From assembly GCA_963573305.1 (NCBI GenBank), contig OY754332.1:138997977-139061976 (forward strand): 64,000 bases of DNA, read 5' to 3'. Below the pieces are notes generated by a model. It was not told the DNA's origin. It worked only from the letters and a program-made list of their open reading frames with translations, and did no database searches. Origin of the DNA: Pyrrhosoma nymphula (lineage: Eukaryota > Arthropoda > Insecta > Odonata > Coenagrionidae). Shown here piece by piece: positions 45,165 to 56,790 of this stretch; position 1 is the stretch's first letter, and every line of letters starts with the position of its first letter. Both the position numbers and the translations under genes were made by a program.

Positions 45165-45978
45165 GCTTTCTCGTTAGTTTTCAATCGATTGTGTCGGAGT
45201 AGTTAGAAAAAACTTCGCGCAGAGAAAGTGGGGCTCAATGGTTAATTTCTCTGCAAACATCCATTTAACAGAACAAATAACCATTGTTGTTAACATTCAT
45301 AGTTTATAATATATTTTTATCTCATATAGCCACGACCTTGAACAATTAGGGAAATGTTTAGGCTTGCATCACGTGTCTGCTGCATGTCTTCCAAATGGGA
45401 AGCTGACGGGCCGCGCGAGAGAAAATTGTAAATGTTTAAATATTTATAAAAAACGCATTTATGAATTTACACTAAATTTTATTTTTTGAGTAGTTAGCTG
45501 GATATGTTTAGATTACGGAAAAAAAGTTTCGGCCGATTCTGAGATGGAGTATTTGAGAAAAGTTTATTAACAATTTTTTAAACACGGGCCGCGCGAGAGA
45601 AAATTGTAAATGTTTAAATATTTATAAAAAGCGCATTTATGAATTTCCACTAAATTTTATTTTTGAAATAGTTAGCTAAATATGTTTAGATTACGGAAAA
45701 AAAGTTTCGGCCGATTCTGAGATGGAGTATTTGAGAAAAGTGTAATAACAATTTTTTAAACATTGGCCGCGCGAGAGAAAATTGTAAATGTTTAAATACT
45801 TATAAAAAACGCATTTATGAATTGCCACTAAATTTTATTTTTGGAATAGTTAGCTGAATATGTTTAGATTACGGAAAAAAAGTTTCGGCCGATTCTGAGA
45901 TGGAGTATTTGAGAAAAGTTTATTAACAATTTTTTAAACACACACACACATATATATATATATATATGCCATTCAGGG
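45165..45978. repeat. Right TIR with three 178-base tandem units
   Basis: Inner segment 45165-45379 complements 43515-43735. Then a short link gacgg, then three tandem units with ggccgcgcgagagaaaattg at 45409, 45587 and 45765 (period 178), then an AC/TA run and the terminal gccattcaggg. Units differ by a few bases each. Confidence 0.88.
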
Positions 45979-46590
45979 TAAGGGCTGGGGTGAGGAGGGG
46001 GGATTCATTAACTGATGCAACTTTGTTGCACTCGAGAGCAGGGAGTCTATTAAAAGTTGTCAGTAAAGCGGCCCAAAATTTACCCAGAAACGGCAGCCAT
46101 GTTGGTGACGTCGCAGGTCCACGTGTACAGTTTACATTGAGAGGCATAGGGAATTTTCATCGTTTGTGCTTACAATTGTATTTCAGAGTCCGTAAGCTCT
46201 GGTAAACATGTATTAATAAACGCTTATGAAAATACTCAAAGCTCGGAAAGTCTCCTCCGTTGAGTATGCTATTAATATTAGTTTTCCAATCTCCTACGCT
46301 TCTTGCCAACAGAGTCTTCTGCTACCGCGACCATGCGTATGAAAATTAATAATGAAATCCGTGTACCTGTGCCTTCATGTTCTGGCTCGTGCCGACTCGT
46401 TTGCTTGCGTTTTGCTCACCCTCGCTTTTACAAGCATCTCGTTAATTTCATATTTCATTCCTTTCATTTCTATCGTTCATACCTACCTGGAATATTCCAC
46501 CGCAGTTCCTTTTCATTATCATTACCATGAACCTTTTTCCGACTCTACCATTATTTACGAGACTGAAAGGTTTTTCGGAGAGCAGGCTCT
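45979..46590. other. Unassigned stretch
   Basis: No gene recognised. Frames at 45966-46205 and 46352-46627 have no known domain. Confidence 0.4.
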
Positions 46591-47028
46591 ATCACTACGT
46601 TTACCAATCGATCTCAGATCGATCTGACTGACTCAGCTCGGTATGGTAAACGGAGCGCGCTGGCTAGATCGAATTGAGAAGCGAGCCGAGTCAGCCCGCT
46701 TTCCCTAAACCGGTCTGAGATCGATCCGAAGAGGCCGGAGCGTGGCGCTCATCGTTCTTCTTTTGGTTGCCGATGGTAAACAAAATATAATCGATATCAT
46801 TTTGCGGGGCTTGTTATATTCGACTTGTTGCAAGAAGGGAAAGGAGAGAAGTGTGCGGCTGAAATATGCAAGAAATCTCAAAATAATTCAAACTACTGAA
46901 ATCGATAGTTCAATATCGATATTTTCAGACCGTGTTGGTAAACCAGGCATTCTGAGTCAGCTCTCAGCTGAACTTTCAGATCGGTCTGAACTCAGACCGA
47001 TCTGAGATCGATTGGTAAACGTAGTGAT
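46591..47028. mobile_element. 438-base MITE with CACTA-like ends
   Basis: Terminal inverted repeats ATCACTACGTTTACCAATCG (left) and the same sequence reversed at the right, continuing into atctcagatcg on both sides for about 35 bases. The interior has further small palindromes (gatctcagatcgatctga). No perfect target duplication seen. CACTA-like termini suggest, but do not prove, the EnSpm or Chapaev groups. Confidence 0.65.
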
Positions 47029-48099
47029 TGGCTTTAGAAATTGGTTTTGTTAGAGAAAGTTCGGACAATCAACCGAAAGTTTGAAAGTTTTCTAATTGAA
47101 TACGGACAAAATGGTTTATCTTCGTCCATTCATGCCAACTTCTCTTAACAAAATCGAAGCCTTGCAGCAATTAATTCTACATAAATTTAAATACGATTGC
47201 TATTTTCATACCCCATAACGCAATCATTACTGTATTTCATTTGAAGAGCGTTCCTACGATACTTGTAAGCCGCTTGTAAGTGTTAATATATTTACACGAT
47301 TTTCACTGAGTCTAAGCTTAGCGGCGTTCGCAGCACTGCCTAGCGGCAGGGAGAGGAGAGTAAAGTCTCCATGACGTCACACGTAGACTTGACCACACGT
47401 AGACTTGACTTGGCTTGAATATGTATACTCAAGGTCATGAACATATAAACATGTCCATGTTCAAGGTCTATGGATTTGACTGGCATGCAATAGTTTGCCG
47501 TCGTGTTTTCGCCGTTGAAATTTTTCCCTTTTTAATTAATCTAAAAAAATACATAACGTTATTTTTTTATTAAACGGCTTCAAATATGTTCTCCAGGGGT
47601 TATAAACTTTTGATCAAGGCAATAAAAAATTTGAAGTTTCCCTTTTGGGATTGAGAATGTACAGATAAAATATAACGAATAACTAGAATAAAAAGCTCTA
47701 AACAGTAACGTATGTGCATTGCTAATCAATACACACTAATCTTTAGTCAGTTTTACTGAGAATAGGCAGTCAAGAAGTTAACTGCGAGGGTGACAACGGA
47801 AACTAAAAAAAATAGTTCTTGCGTTTTAAATTGAAAAAAATTCTTTGACTTCCAACAAAATTTGCCGAAAATAATCGTAAAAAATATTTTTTTTTTCCAT
47901 TTTTATATTGGCACTAGCATTAATTAGAAGGTTTGACTTGAGAATTTGAATAAATTGTGCATGAACGTAGTAACAATTATTAATGACTTACACGGGTTTC
48001 ATACCGACTGAATGCGGGTTTTCCAAGCGAAAAGTAGCCCTCTCAAAGCTCTCCTGACAACATAGACACTGACTGCTTCAGATAAATTCGTTCTTAAGC
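47029..48099. other. Unassigned AT-rich stretch
   Basis: Only a tiny tandem duplication of cacacgtagacttgac at about 47377-47410 was noticed. Confidence 0.4.
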
Positions 48100-48340
48100 T
48101 TGTTATGCTACCTCCTTTTCGTATTTACATCCAGAAGCCTATTTCTTTCCTTCCTCTTCCTTTCTTTACCAATCATTTCATCGCTTGTCTTCCTTTCGGT
48201 CAATCGTACCTTCTCCATACTCCTCCAGATCCAGATCTCAAAATCCCCAATATTCTGTTCATCCCCGTTCCTCAAGATCCATGTTTTGAAACCAATCAAC
48301 GCAACGTACCGTATCAGGCTTGTCACAAGCCTTCACCTCA
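48100..48340 (-). pseudogene. LINE 3' end fragment
   Basis: Minus strand VALIGFKTWILRNGDEQNIG, then FEIWIWRSMEKVRLTERKTS, which matches the common C-terminal wording of insect LINE ORF2 (SVALYG-ETWTLR, FEMW-WRRM-KV-WT-R). No reverse transcriptase core present. Confidence 0.6.
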
Positions 48341-48849
48341 CATCCTTACCCTCCCTGGGTCCCTGTGGTCAAGTAATCTCTTGTTAGTATTGTTGTCCGA
48401 GTTGTCCGATTCTGTCATTTTTTTGGTAAATTTGTTTGAGATAGTTTCATTTTCCTCGCATAAAATATGCCACGATAATTCAGTGTGCCAAAAGTTTCCC
48501 TTCATTAAGGATTTTTTAAAACCGGTACCGATAGCGTCATGTTTTCATTTTTTCACGCCATTTTTTTCAAGCCATTTTCACTTCCATGGGGCTTCCATCT
48601 GCTAGATGACTTCTGACTCGTTTTCTGCACTCTTCTGTCCCTGCTATCCTCGCTATAGGGGAACGGGTAGCCTTCGTTGAAATGCCTCCGAGGGTGTTTG
48701 ACTACATGCGCTGGAATAAAATAAATTGATTCACGTTGAGGGTAAACGATAAAAGGATGGCTAGACCATAACAGAATCGGTTGGCTACTTGAGGAGGTGA
48801 TCGAAAACTGAGGCTATGTGTACCGTATAGGAATAATGGGTAGGTTGGT

Positions 48850-48985
48850 TAGGGAAGGACTCTATAGGAAATGGAGGAAGGGTATACAGAAACCCGGGGT
48901 CAGCATCAGACTACTCTTAAGGGAAGGCACCAAGGGGGCAACACTTTAACGTCCCGTCCGACCAGGGTGGAGAAAAACAAGAAGT
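48850..48985 (-). repeat. SINE fragment (5' head missing)
   Basis: Carries the ctttaacgtcccgtccgacc block and the upstream cagaaacccggggtcagcatc block, both as in the SINE at 20240-20512. The tRNA-like head is missing. Confidence 0.65.
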
Positions 48986-50599
48986 TTTTTTAAAATCCAA
49001 CCCAACCGGGTATTTTTGGGGTTTCATTATTTACTTTTGCTTTTATTGTATTTTATTGGGATTTTTTGGATTTTATTTACTAATTCTGGACTTTGGGTAG
49101 GTTTTCATATGAAATGTGTCTTATTGGCTTTTGGAGCTCGCATTTATAATATTTTGTAATTGATATTCCTAGATTTCTATTACTCATGCTAGTCTAAACA
49201 TACTGTACTTGGGTTTCAATTTACTTGATGATTTTCTGCTTAATATTTTTCTTACATAAAATTTTGTTTTTTTCCCGCTTTTGGTATATTTATTTTTTGA
49301 TTGGAATGTTAAGGATACGAAATAATTGTTTCAGAGACGTAATTTAGGTATGTAACATATTTTTTATAATTTTTATATACTGACAATGAGATAGGGAATT
49401 GTATGCAACTTAAAGTTGAAAAATCCATATTTTTTCAAAGAACTTGAACTTTTTTGCACTTTGACAACTATATACCAGTTAGGTTAGCTCAAATTATAAA
49501 ATGCAGGCATGTCATATATTTAGATATTAGTTTTGGCATCAATTAAAAATTCCCACTCTCAACTCTGCCAGTCACCAGTGCCCCAACTCATTTTTTCCTA
49601 ATGCTCCATTATTGACTAGAGTGTCAATGTGAATATACATCTACATAAAATATTTAAAAACGTGCATTACGGGCTATTTAAATAATGTAAGGGTAGAAAA
49701 CCATGAAATGGAAACAGGAAATGCATAAATAAATATCTTTCTTCGTTCATTTCGTTTTACAAATCATTCCATGTTTCTAATTTCCATTTAAAATAATAAT
49801 AAATTGGACCAATTTTAGAGTTTATAATCGAGATCATTATTGGGTACTTTATTTTATTATGGAGTGATTTCTTATCATACAGTGACCCTTTATTTATAAT
49901 CAATTTGGAATTTCATGAAATGAGGCATGTGTAAGCAAACAACATCATATGATTAAATGAACACAATATAAAACCATGTAGCACAGAATAAATGCAGAAA
50001 AAAAGTAAATCATTAGTCGACTTGACTATGAATTGAACCGGAATCTCATCATTGCTGGTCCAGGGTGTTAGACCGTGACCACAAACAATATCATTGTTGT
50101 AGTTTCCTAATCAATGTTCTTTAAATTTTGGTTATATTCAATCAACAAAGTTGGGTTTAACTGCATGCCTTTCCCTCATTAAGGAGGACTCATATGTTAC
50201 AAAGAACACTAAAGGAACGAACATCCAGCCTCTTGAAAGCCTGTCTTGAATTAATGTGACTAGGTCGAGTAGCTGGCCAGCACACCTGAAAAGTAATTTT
50301 AATATTCAAGTCCCAGTCAATAGATTTTTTTCATGGTGAATTAACACATCTTGGTGCTATAGGTGCTAACAACCCATCCCAGGGAAAATTTGAGGTCGAA
50401 AACATCCAGAAGTCACTTCAAAGAATATCCAATTAAAGGAATTGTTCTTTGGAGCGTTAAGATTGAAAATACCACCGAAAAAGCAAAGAGATGGATAGAG
50501 TACCTGAAGAAACATTACAGGGTTGAGCATAAAATAGCATGGGATGGAAAGAGTTAAATACCGAGCGTAGATGAAAAAGGATGCCTTATTTTTCACATG
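48986..50599. other. AT-rich stretch with a tRNA-like remnant
   Basis: At 50035-50095 (minus) there is a B-box-like CCGGTTCAATTC in a tRNA-like context, a possible SINE head. The frame 50363-50557 has no confirmed domain. Nothing else recognised. Confidence 0.35.
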
Positions 50600-51420
50600 A
50601 ATATGGTGCTGTAGTTAGAAACCTGAGGAATGGGAAGGTCCCTGGAATTCATGAAATACCCTGCCAGTTATATTGTATAAGTGAGGGCCCAGTGAAGACT
50701 TTGCAAATTAATCTATGGCATACATGTAACTGACCAAATGCCAAGGGTCATACAAACACAATCATCCTCATCCCTAAGTAAAAAAAGATACGAGATATGT
50801 AAATATTTTACACCATATAGTTTTACTGCTAATACTTTGAAAGTTTTGACTCAGGATTAAAGAGTTTCTGGATTATGGAAAATGAGATTTCAGGAAATAT
50901 AGAGGAACGGAAGATGCCATTGAAGCCCTGAGACGTCTAGAACCTATAGGGGAATTCCAAAAAATGGCCCAAATAATTGGTTTCATTGGCCTGGATAAAG
51001 CATGTGACAGTGCAGATTGGTATAGAACACTATCTATGATGAAGCACATGAGCTGTCATTTAAAGACATAATAGCAGAATGCACACATCATGAAGAGCAG
51101 TGGCATGGATTAAATGCAGGTGTAATTTCGAAGAATGAGAACTGACGAAAGAAGTGTGCAATTCAATATTTACATATATTAATGAATTAAGTATGATATA
51201 AATTATAATGAGGAATGAACATACATGGATAACAATCAGCATGATACGCTTTGCAGATGAAATAGCTATGGACTGCATTGGTACAACTGTGAAGATAAAG
51301 TAAAACCCTCTTTAGTGTATAGCTATGCAGATATGCAACCGGAAGGTCAATGCGAAGAAAACTAAAATAATGGTTTGAGGAAGAAATTCAGAATACAAAG
51401 TCAGATGCAAAATAAGTTGG
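50600..51420 (+). pseudogene. Heavily decayed LINE reverse transcriptase
   Basis: Scattered frames: AVVRNLRNGKVPGIHEIPCQ at about 50612, LDKACDSADWYRTLSMM at about 50990, FNIYINEL at about 51160 and MIRFADEIAMD at about 51240 (FADD to FADE). The order agrees with a LINE RT. It is too degraded for clade assignment. Confidence 0.6.
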
Positions 51421-51513
51421 ACTGAGCGAGCTAGGTTCAAATAACGTTGAATTATATACAAAACTACATGTAAAAGATGGGCTGCAATAGTGGAAGGAAA
51501 TATCTTCCAGGGA

Positions 51514-52140
51514 TGCAAGATCTACACCTACATATTACCCTGCAAACTGCCGCAGGGACGTGTGGAAGCGGGTGTTATAACAGCAGCCGTGAAAAGGTTA
51601 GGGAATGGGGAAAAGGAGTTGAAAGATGAGAAGGACGAAAAATTAAACGTATGTGAATTGAGTGTCTTAGCGTCTCGTTCTAATTCTGCTGTAGTCTTTG
51701 ATGGTGCTAGGGAAGAAGACATTATTGTAACTACGACTTCTGGAGTGTATTTATCTTATTTTGTTGCTACTGTCATTCTCAAGATGTAGTGCGCGGTTAA
51801 AGTGATGTCCTCCGTGTCACCCTGAAACTTGAGTCTTGTATCTCAAGTACTCTATAAAAAAGTAAATGCCAATCGTGCAGATTCCTCGTCTCTAGCGGAT
51901 CCTGACCGAGTCCTTCCCAGAGCTGTGTTACACTTTCTCTTCGTTCATAGCAGTGGAGTGTGCGGTTCTTATAAGTATTTTGTTTAGTTCGCACGTAGAA
52001 TCTTTCTGTGTAGGGTCCCAAATTCTCGCAGTGTACTCGAGATGTGGTCCAACAAGGAAAACAAAGACTGTATGCAATACCTGTAAAAGACCAATCTGCC
52101 GCGAGCACTGTGCACTCAATTTTACATCATGTAAAGGCAA
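51514..52140 (-). pseudogene. CR1/Jockey-group LINE 3' tail, copy 2
   Basis: Minus strand VGPHLEYTARIWDPTQKDST, then CELNKI, matches RPHLEYAASIWDPVQKDL of the LINE at 37073-38146. The 3' end has ctacacctacatattaccct, like ctacatctacatattacccc of that copy. Same LINE family, 5'-truncated. Confidence 0.75.
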
Positions 52141-52594
52141 TCAAGATAACGACTGATTAGTATATAAAAATGAATTTCATTTTAAATAAGAAAATATTGA
52201 AATTCTTATGTACTTCATCATTTATTTTGTAAGTTTGCAACTTGAAATTCAGCATTATTTATATGTATAACACGTTTTCTGCCAAAAATGTCAAATAAAG
52301 GTTTTTTGCGTTATTTATTTATATTTTTTCAGCTGTATATGACCCGTCGGTCTTTTCCCCGCCCCGCGTGCTATCGCGTAATAAAAAAAGGCGTGCCATC
52401 GTGGGCTAGAGCCACTTCGGGTGGCTTCATGACCTTTATTTATCATTTTCCATTATTAGAGAAATGCCATCCCCTGGATTAATTATAACTACTTTTCTTT
52501 GCTGGTGCCATAATGAACATAAATGTCAATATTAATTTTTTAATTACTCTTTAATTTTATAATATAATTTTTAATTACCATTTGAAGGTTGTTG

Positions 52595-52786
52595 TCATAT
52601 GGCAAAATGCTGAATGAATTCGTCTCGGGTTTCCAACCGGGTTAGACTCTCCATTTAGGCCGACGTTTCGATGCCCGACTCGTGCATCGAAACGCCGGCC
52701 ATAATGGAGAGTCTAACCCGGTTGGAAACCCGAGACGAATTCATTCATCAACTACGCCGGGAAAGCACCAGATCATACGGCAAAAT
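52595..52786. mobile_element. Palindromic hammerhead-type element, copy 2
   Basis: The palindrome 52609-52750 (tgaatgaattcgtctcggg left, cccgagacgaattcattca right) plus about 20 bases (actacgccgggaaagcacc) is flanked by direct repeats TCATATGGCAAAAT (52595-52608) and TCATACGGCAAAAT (52773-52786), 13 of 14 matching. It shares tctcgggtttcca-ccgggt and the cgacgtttc-type centre with 14309-14557. The centre has GAAACGCC on plus and GAAACGTC on minus; the CUGANGA core is not intact on either strand. Confidence 0.75.
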
Positions 52787-55539
52787 ATTCTTTTGTCTCA
52801 TTGCTTCCCCCTTGCCTCGTATTATTTTTACAAGGTCCCACAACGTTTATTCATGGTTATTTTCAATGGAACAAATAATAATTCACCGCAGGTTGTTCAA
52901 CCAATCGCCTGACATTCATGCGTGATGATTTCATGGAGAGTACGTACGACATATTTTTCTGTTGCGTGGTAACTCTCCGTGCCAGAATGTAGTAGCAGTA
53001 GTGATATATGAAGAGTTTTAAGTTATTTCAGTTATAGACGTGCATATGCTGCTTTGAGACATTTGAGGAAAAGTGTACCCATATTCCCGATATTACAAAG
53101 TTTTTATAATTTAAAAAAATGATGCATAGACCTGACTTAGTGATGTTTTGTCGTTCTTTTTTAGGAAAGTTCCTGAATCAGGGTATGCTGGGAAAGGAGA
53201 AAATCTATAAATTGGTCGATGGTTGATGGCATAAGATGGTTGAAATTCACCTTTTTGTAGCAACAGCCAAAGTGCTTTTCGGTCAAATGTTGCTTTATTA
53301 CATGAAACAAATGGTCTGTGGGATCCATTTAAGCTGAAGGAGTTGCAGTATCAGTCAGGCTAGTTCTCTCAGTGGCCCCAATCATGCTTACTGCTGACTC
53401 TATCTAAGAACTCTCCAAATTTTGTGCCTGTCTCTACCATCCTACTAGCATATCAGCATAAGGATTAGCAAAAAAATATGAGCAAATAAGGTCAATCAGA
53501 TTGCCAGCAAAGAAACATAAAAGGTAAAGATAGTGACTGAGGAAACCTATTCGGCCGGGTCCATTTCACTTTTAAGAGATGAATTCGTTGATTGTAAATT
53601 TAGGACTTAAGCAAATTGAAAAAAGCTTCAGAGCTTTCACCACTACATCGAGGCTTTTGATTACCCTACATATTTTTTGTCAATAATTTGAGAATTTTCG
53701 AAAAATCCATTATGGTCAAATAAATTCTTCAGAAGAGACAGTGTGTTTTTTAATTAAAAAAGTTAGCTTAAATACTTTGCAATTTTCAAATTATTTTTCA
53801 GTCATTGGAAGACATTTCTGACTCACTTAGCTGTAAAAAATCCAGTCTGTTAAATCCTTAACTTGGAAGGTAATGAATGAAATATCAAAGCAATCCTACT
53901 TCAAGCCATAGTTTATAATGAATGGTTCTACATTCATTCGAAGTGATAGGAATAAATAATTAAAACTTTTTTAAATCGCTGCCAAATTATTTCCAATTTC
54001 CAAAAAAGTGGTACAATAGCTTCTCTCTCAATACTCATATAGCTTCAGTGATTGTTATGAAAAATACAAGACTAAGGTGTCGACCTTTCAATGCTAAAAA
54101 ATGACAAAGAATTCATAACACTCAAATAGAAGGCCATTTGTTCATTGAACGCTACAACTGATAAATATTTCCTGGCATCCAGTCAATTCCAGGAACACGG
54201 GATTGGTAACAGCAAAATCCCGCGAATTACCAGGAATCATAACGATGTTTAAAAAACAATAAAAATTAAATGATTGAAGATGGCTTTTCTATGAATCCCA
54301 GGGAATATGAATGGATTAAAATTTAAGAAAAAAGAAGAATAAGGTATATATTTGTCAATGTGATAATCTGATAAACAATTTATGCTCATAACTCAAGGAT
54401 AATCGTATAATCGGGATCTCAAAATTTTGCTCAAAAGATATTTCTGGTAATTTACACTTGATTCAAGTAAACCGTTTACGAAGTTACATTCGTCCTCATC
54501 TTTTAAACGTTTTCAAATGATGCCAAATCTTAGAGTAAGGGAAACACAAAAAAATAATTTACAAAGTTACAACTTCAACATGTTTTCACCTAACTTGTCT
54601 ACAATGGGTTTTTTGACAGCCACAGGGTAGTATTGAGTAATCATTTGCATTCCAAGATATGCATTTTTATAGAGGATTTCCCATTAGGTTCGCTTTCAAT
54701 AATTGAATCGATCGATAATTCATCAACATCTGATAACTTTTAAACTTTGATTCCTCTCTACTTTCAAGTTTAAGGAAATGAGTCAACATCTTTTTAAAGG
54801 AACCAAGTTCTTCACATTGCCTTTCAGTGTACTTTGATTGAATTTTCACTTTACAGTAAAACAGGACGCATCTTCTGGAAAAAAATATCCATGAGAAATT
54901 CTAAATATTGTATAATTGTTTTTAATTATATTGTAATGCTGCATTTTACCGTTAAAATATCTCAGACTCGCCGCCACCCATGGGCGCCGCTGTACCCACA
55001 GGATTTAACACGCAATCATAAAGCTGGAATTTCCAGAATGGGAAGAGGACTTCCCGGGAAGCAAGAAACACTATGTTCCCCCGGATCCAGGGATGAGAAG
55101 CACTAGCGTTACACTATGTATGCTGGTGATTAATAAAAAGTACTAGTTAAGTTGAACCTATTGTGTGCTACAAAGCATCATCGAATAGAGGGCTCAGAGA
55201 AGCAGCCTTTGGAATTTGAAAACACGTGGGTGCAGATACGGAGTGGGGCTCGATTTAATAAAGCGTTGAGAATATGTTGATACGTAGAAGGAAAAAATAC
55301 AACATTCATTACCCGCCATAAGATTTTCATGCAAGACATGATATTCATTGGTGAATGTGGCAAAGCCCGGTGCTAGGTCACCTCTAATGCGGGACGTCCG
55401 TTTCTCAGACCTTAGTGGCGCTACTCTGTGTAGCACATACAAAATATAACAATATCAGTGTAAAAGCATTTATAAGATTAATTTAACTACCTTTTGGCCG
55501 AATTAGTTCAATCAGACCTATGGGGAAACAGCCTGCCAC
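52787..55539. other. Unassigned AT-rich stretch
   Basis: No gene, repeat family or notable inverted repeat found on reading. Small frames only. Confidence 0.4.
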
Positions 55540-55680
55540 GATGGGAAAACCGGTTCCCGAACAATCCCCGGAGTTAAGCATCGTTGGGCTCGACTGGAAT
55601 TTGGAGGGATGATCCTCTTGCTCGTCCGAGTGCTATTGCCCCGGTCTGAAATAGGCGGACACTATGTGCGAAATAACCTT
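55540..55680 (+). repeat. 5S rRNA-like SINE, copy 2
   Basis: Contains ttcccgaacaatccccggag, then ttaagcatcgttgggctcg and ggaatttggagggatgatcc, following 5S rRNA (CCGAACAATCTCCGAAGTTAAGC type). It shares the 5S internal-promoter region with 30660-30900 but with a different flank. Likely a 5S-derived retroelement. Confidence 0.55.
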
Positions 55681-56209
55681 AGCCGTACTAGCACATTAAC
55701 CAAATATAGTACCACTATTACTCAAATCTATGGCTAGTTTCAGTTTCGCTCACCGGCCGTGGATCGTACCCATCAGTAGACGTGGTGCGAGGCGAAATGC
55801 ACATCTACTCATCAATATCAACTCTCAATTTGATTACTACGTGAGTAAATGAAAGATAAGAGTCGACAGGTAGTCGCGGAGATTGTACCAATACCACGTG
55901 ACCCATGTTGGCGGCGCTTTTTCCGTCTCGCCAAGCCTTGAGCGCGCTCTCCACCTTTTATAGCTCCACGTATGCCTTTTATAGCTCTATGATTGGTGGG
56001 CGTCCGCCGTTGCCACGAAACAGTGCGCTCATCACCCTGTCAACTCGGATGCGTCACTATTTGAGTTTACGACTTTGAACAATGACCAGCGGCGGCTAGT
56101 GTCGATCAGTCGCATGAATGTGCCCGTGTGACGTGCAGCGATTCACCGGGCCGCAACAAAAACCGAGCAGTGAAGTGAACTGATATTGCACCGAGCGGGC
56201 ACGCAGCTA
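55681..56209. other. Unassigned stretch
   Basis: Moderately GC-rich. No recognisable element. Confidence 0.35.
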
Positions 56210-56790
56210 ATGGAATACGAAAGAAATCACACCGAAGGCATATCTAAAGAGTGGAGGAGTAAATATAAAGGTGTCAGATGAATTCAAATTCCTGTGAATC
56301 TCCATAACTTTGGATCTTACGCGGGGAAAACATATACCTACCTATGTAGGAAGATCCTCAGATGAAAACGTGAAAAAGAGATGTTTCTTCACTCTAGTAA
56401 GGCCACATCTCGACTGCACGGGAATGTGGGGCCCTGCACAGAAAGATTTCATGGGCAAAATAAGCAAAATGCGAAGGAAAGCCGCGCTTTCTTACGTATT
56501 TTGTTTTTTCGTTAAAAACGCTAAAAACTGCTACGAGAGAACAGAAAGTGTAAAACAGCCGATGGGAGGAAAGCTGGGAGCTGTTAGAGACTCGAAGACG
56601 ACAGATGACTTTATGAATTCAGATTAGGAGAGTTTCAGTACGACACGGAGGATATAATTTCAATACTTCACTATATCTCTAGAACTTATAGAAGCGATAA
56701 GTAAAGAGAATGCGCTGCGGAACTGATGTAAACGTAAATTCCATCTTCCCACGCACCATTAGTGACTACAGCTAACACAGAGCGAGATAC
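56210..56790 (+). pseudogene. CR1/Jockey-group LINE 3' tail, copy 3
   Basis: Plus strand: GGVNIKVSDEFKFL, then VGRSSDENVKKRCFFTLVRP, HLDCTGMWGPAQKDF and NCYERTESVKQPM, parallel to the copy at 37073-38146 (GRFSDEKVKERCYFALVRPH and RTDSVKQM). Stops and small insertions present. Confidence 0.75.

Larger units (their letters stand above)
36639..45978 (+). mobile_element. DNA transposon with giant tandem-repeat TIRs (host of nested insertions)
   Basis: Ends are exact inverted repeats CCCTGAATGGCATATATATA (left, 36639) and its complement (right, to 45978), each preceded or followed by TA, so a TA target duplication is likely. Inward come a (TA)n run, 178-base tandem units (two left, three right) and a further shared segment of about 200 bases interrupted on the left by a LINE. 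Removing the LINE and its hAT passenger leaves about 2.9 kb: terminal repeats of about 650 (left) and 810 (right) bases around one broken transposase-like gene. TA duplication recalls Tc1/mariner, but the protein is not of that family. I do not know a named superfamily that fits. Confidence 0.75.

Noticed and set aside
36639..45978. Polinton/Maverick interpretation of the long-TIR element
   Set aside because: No polymerase B, integrase, protease or capsid genes; TA rather than 6-base flanks.
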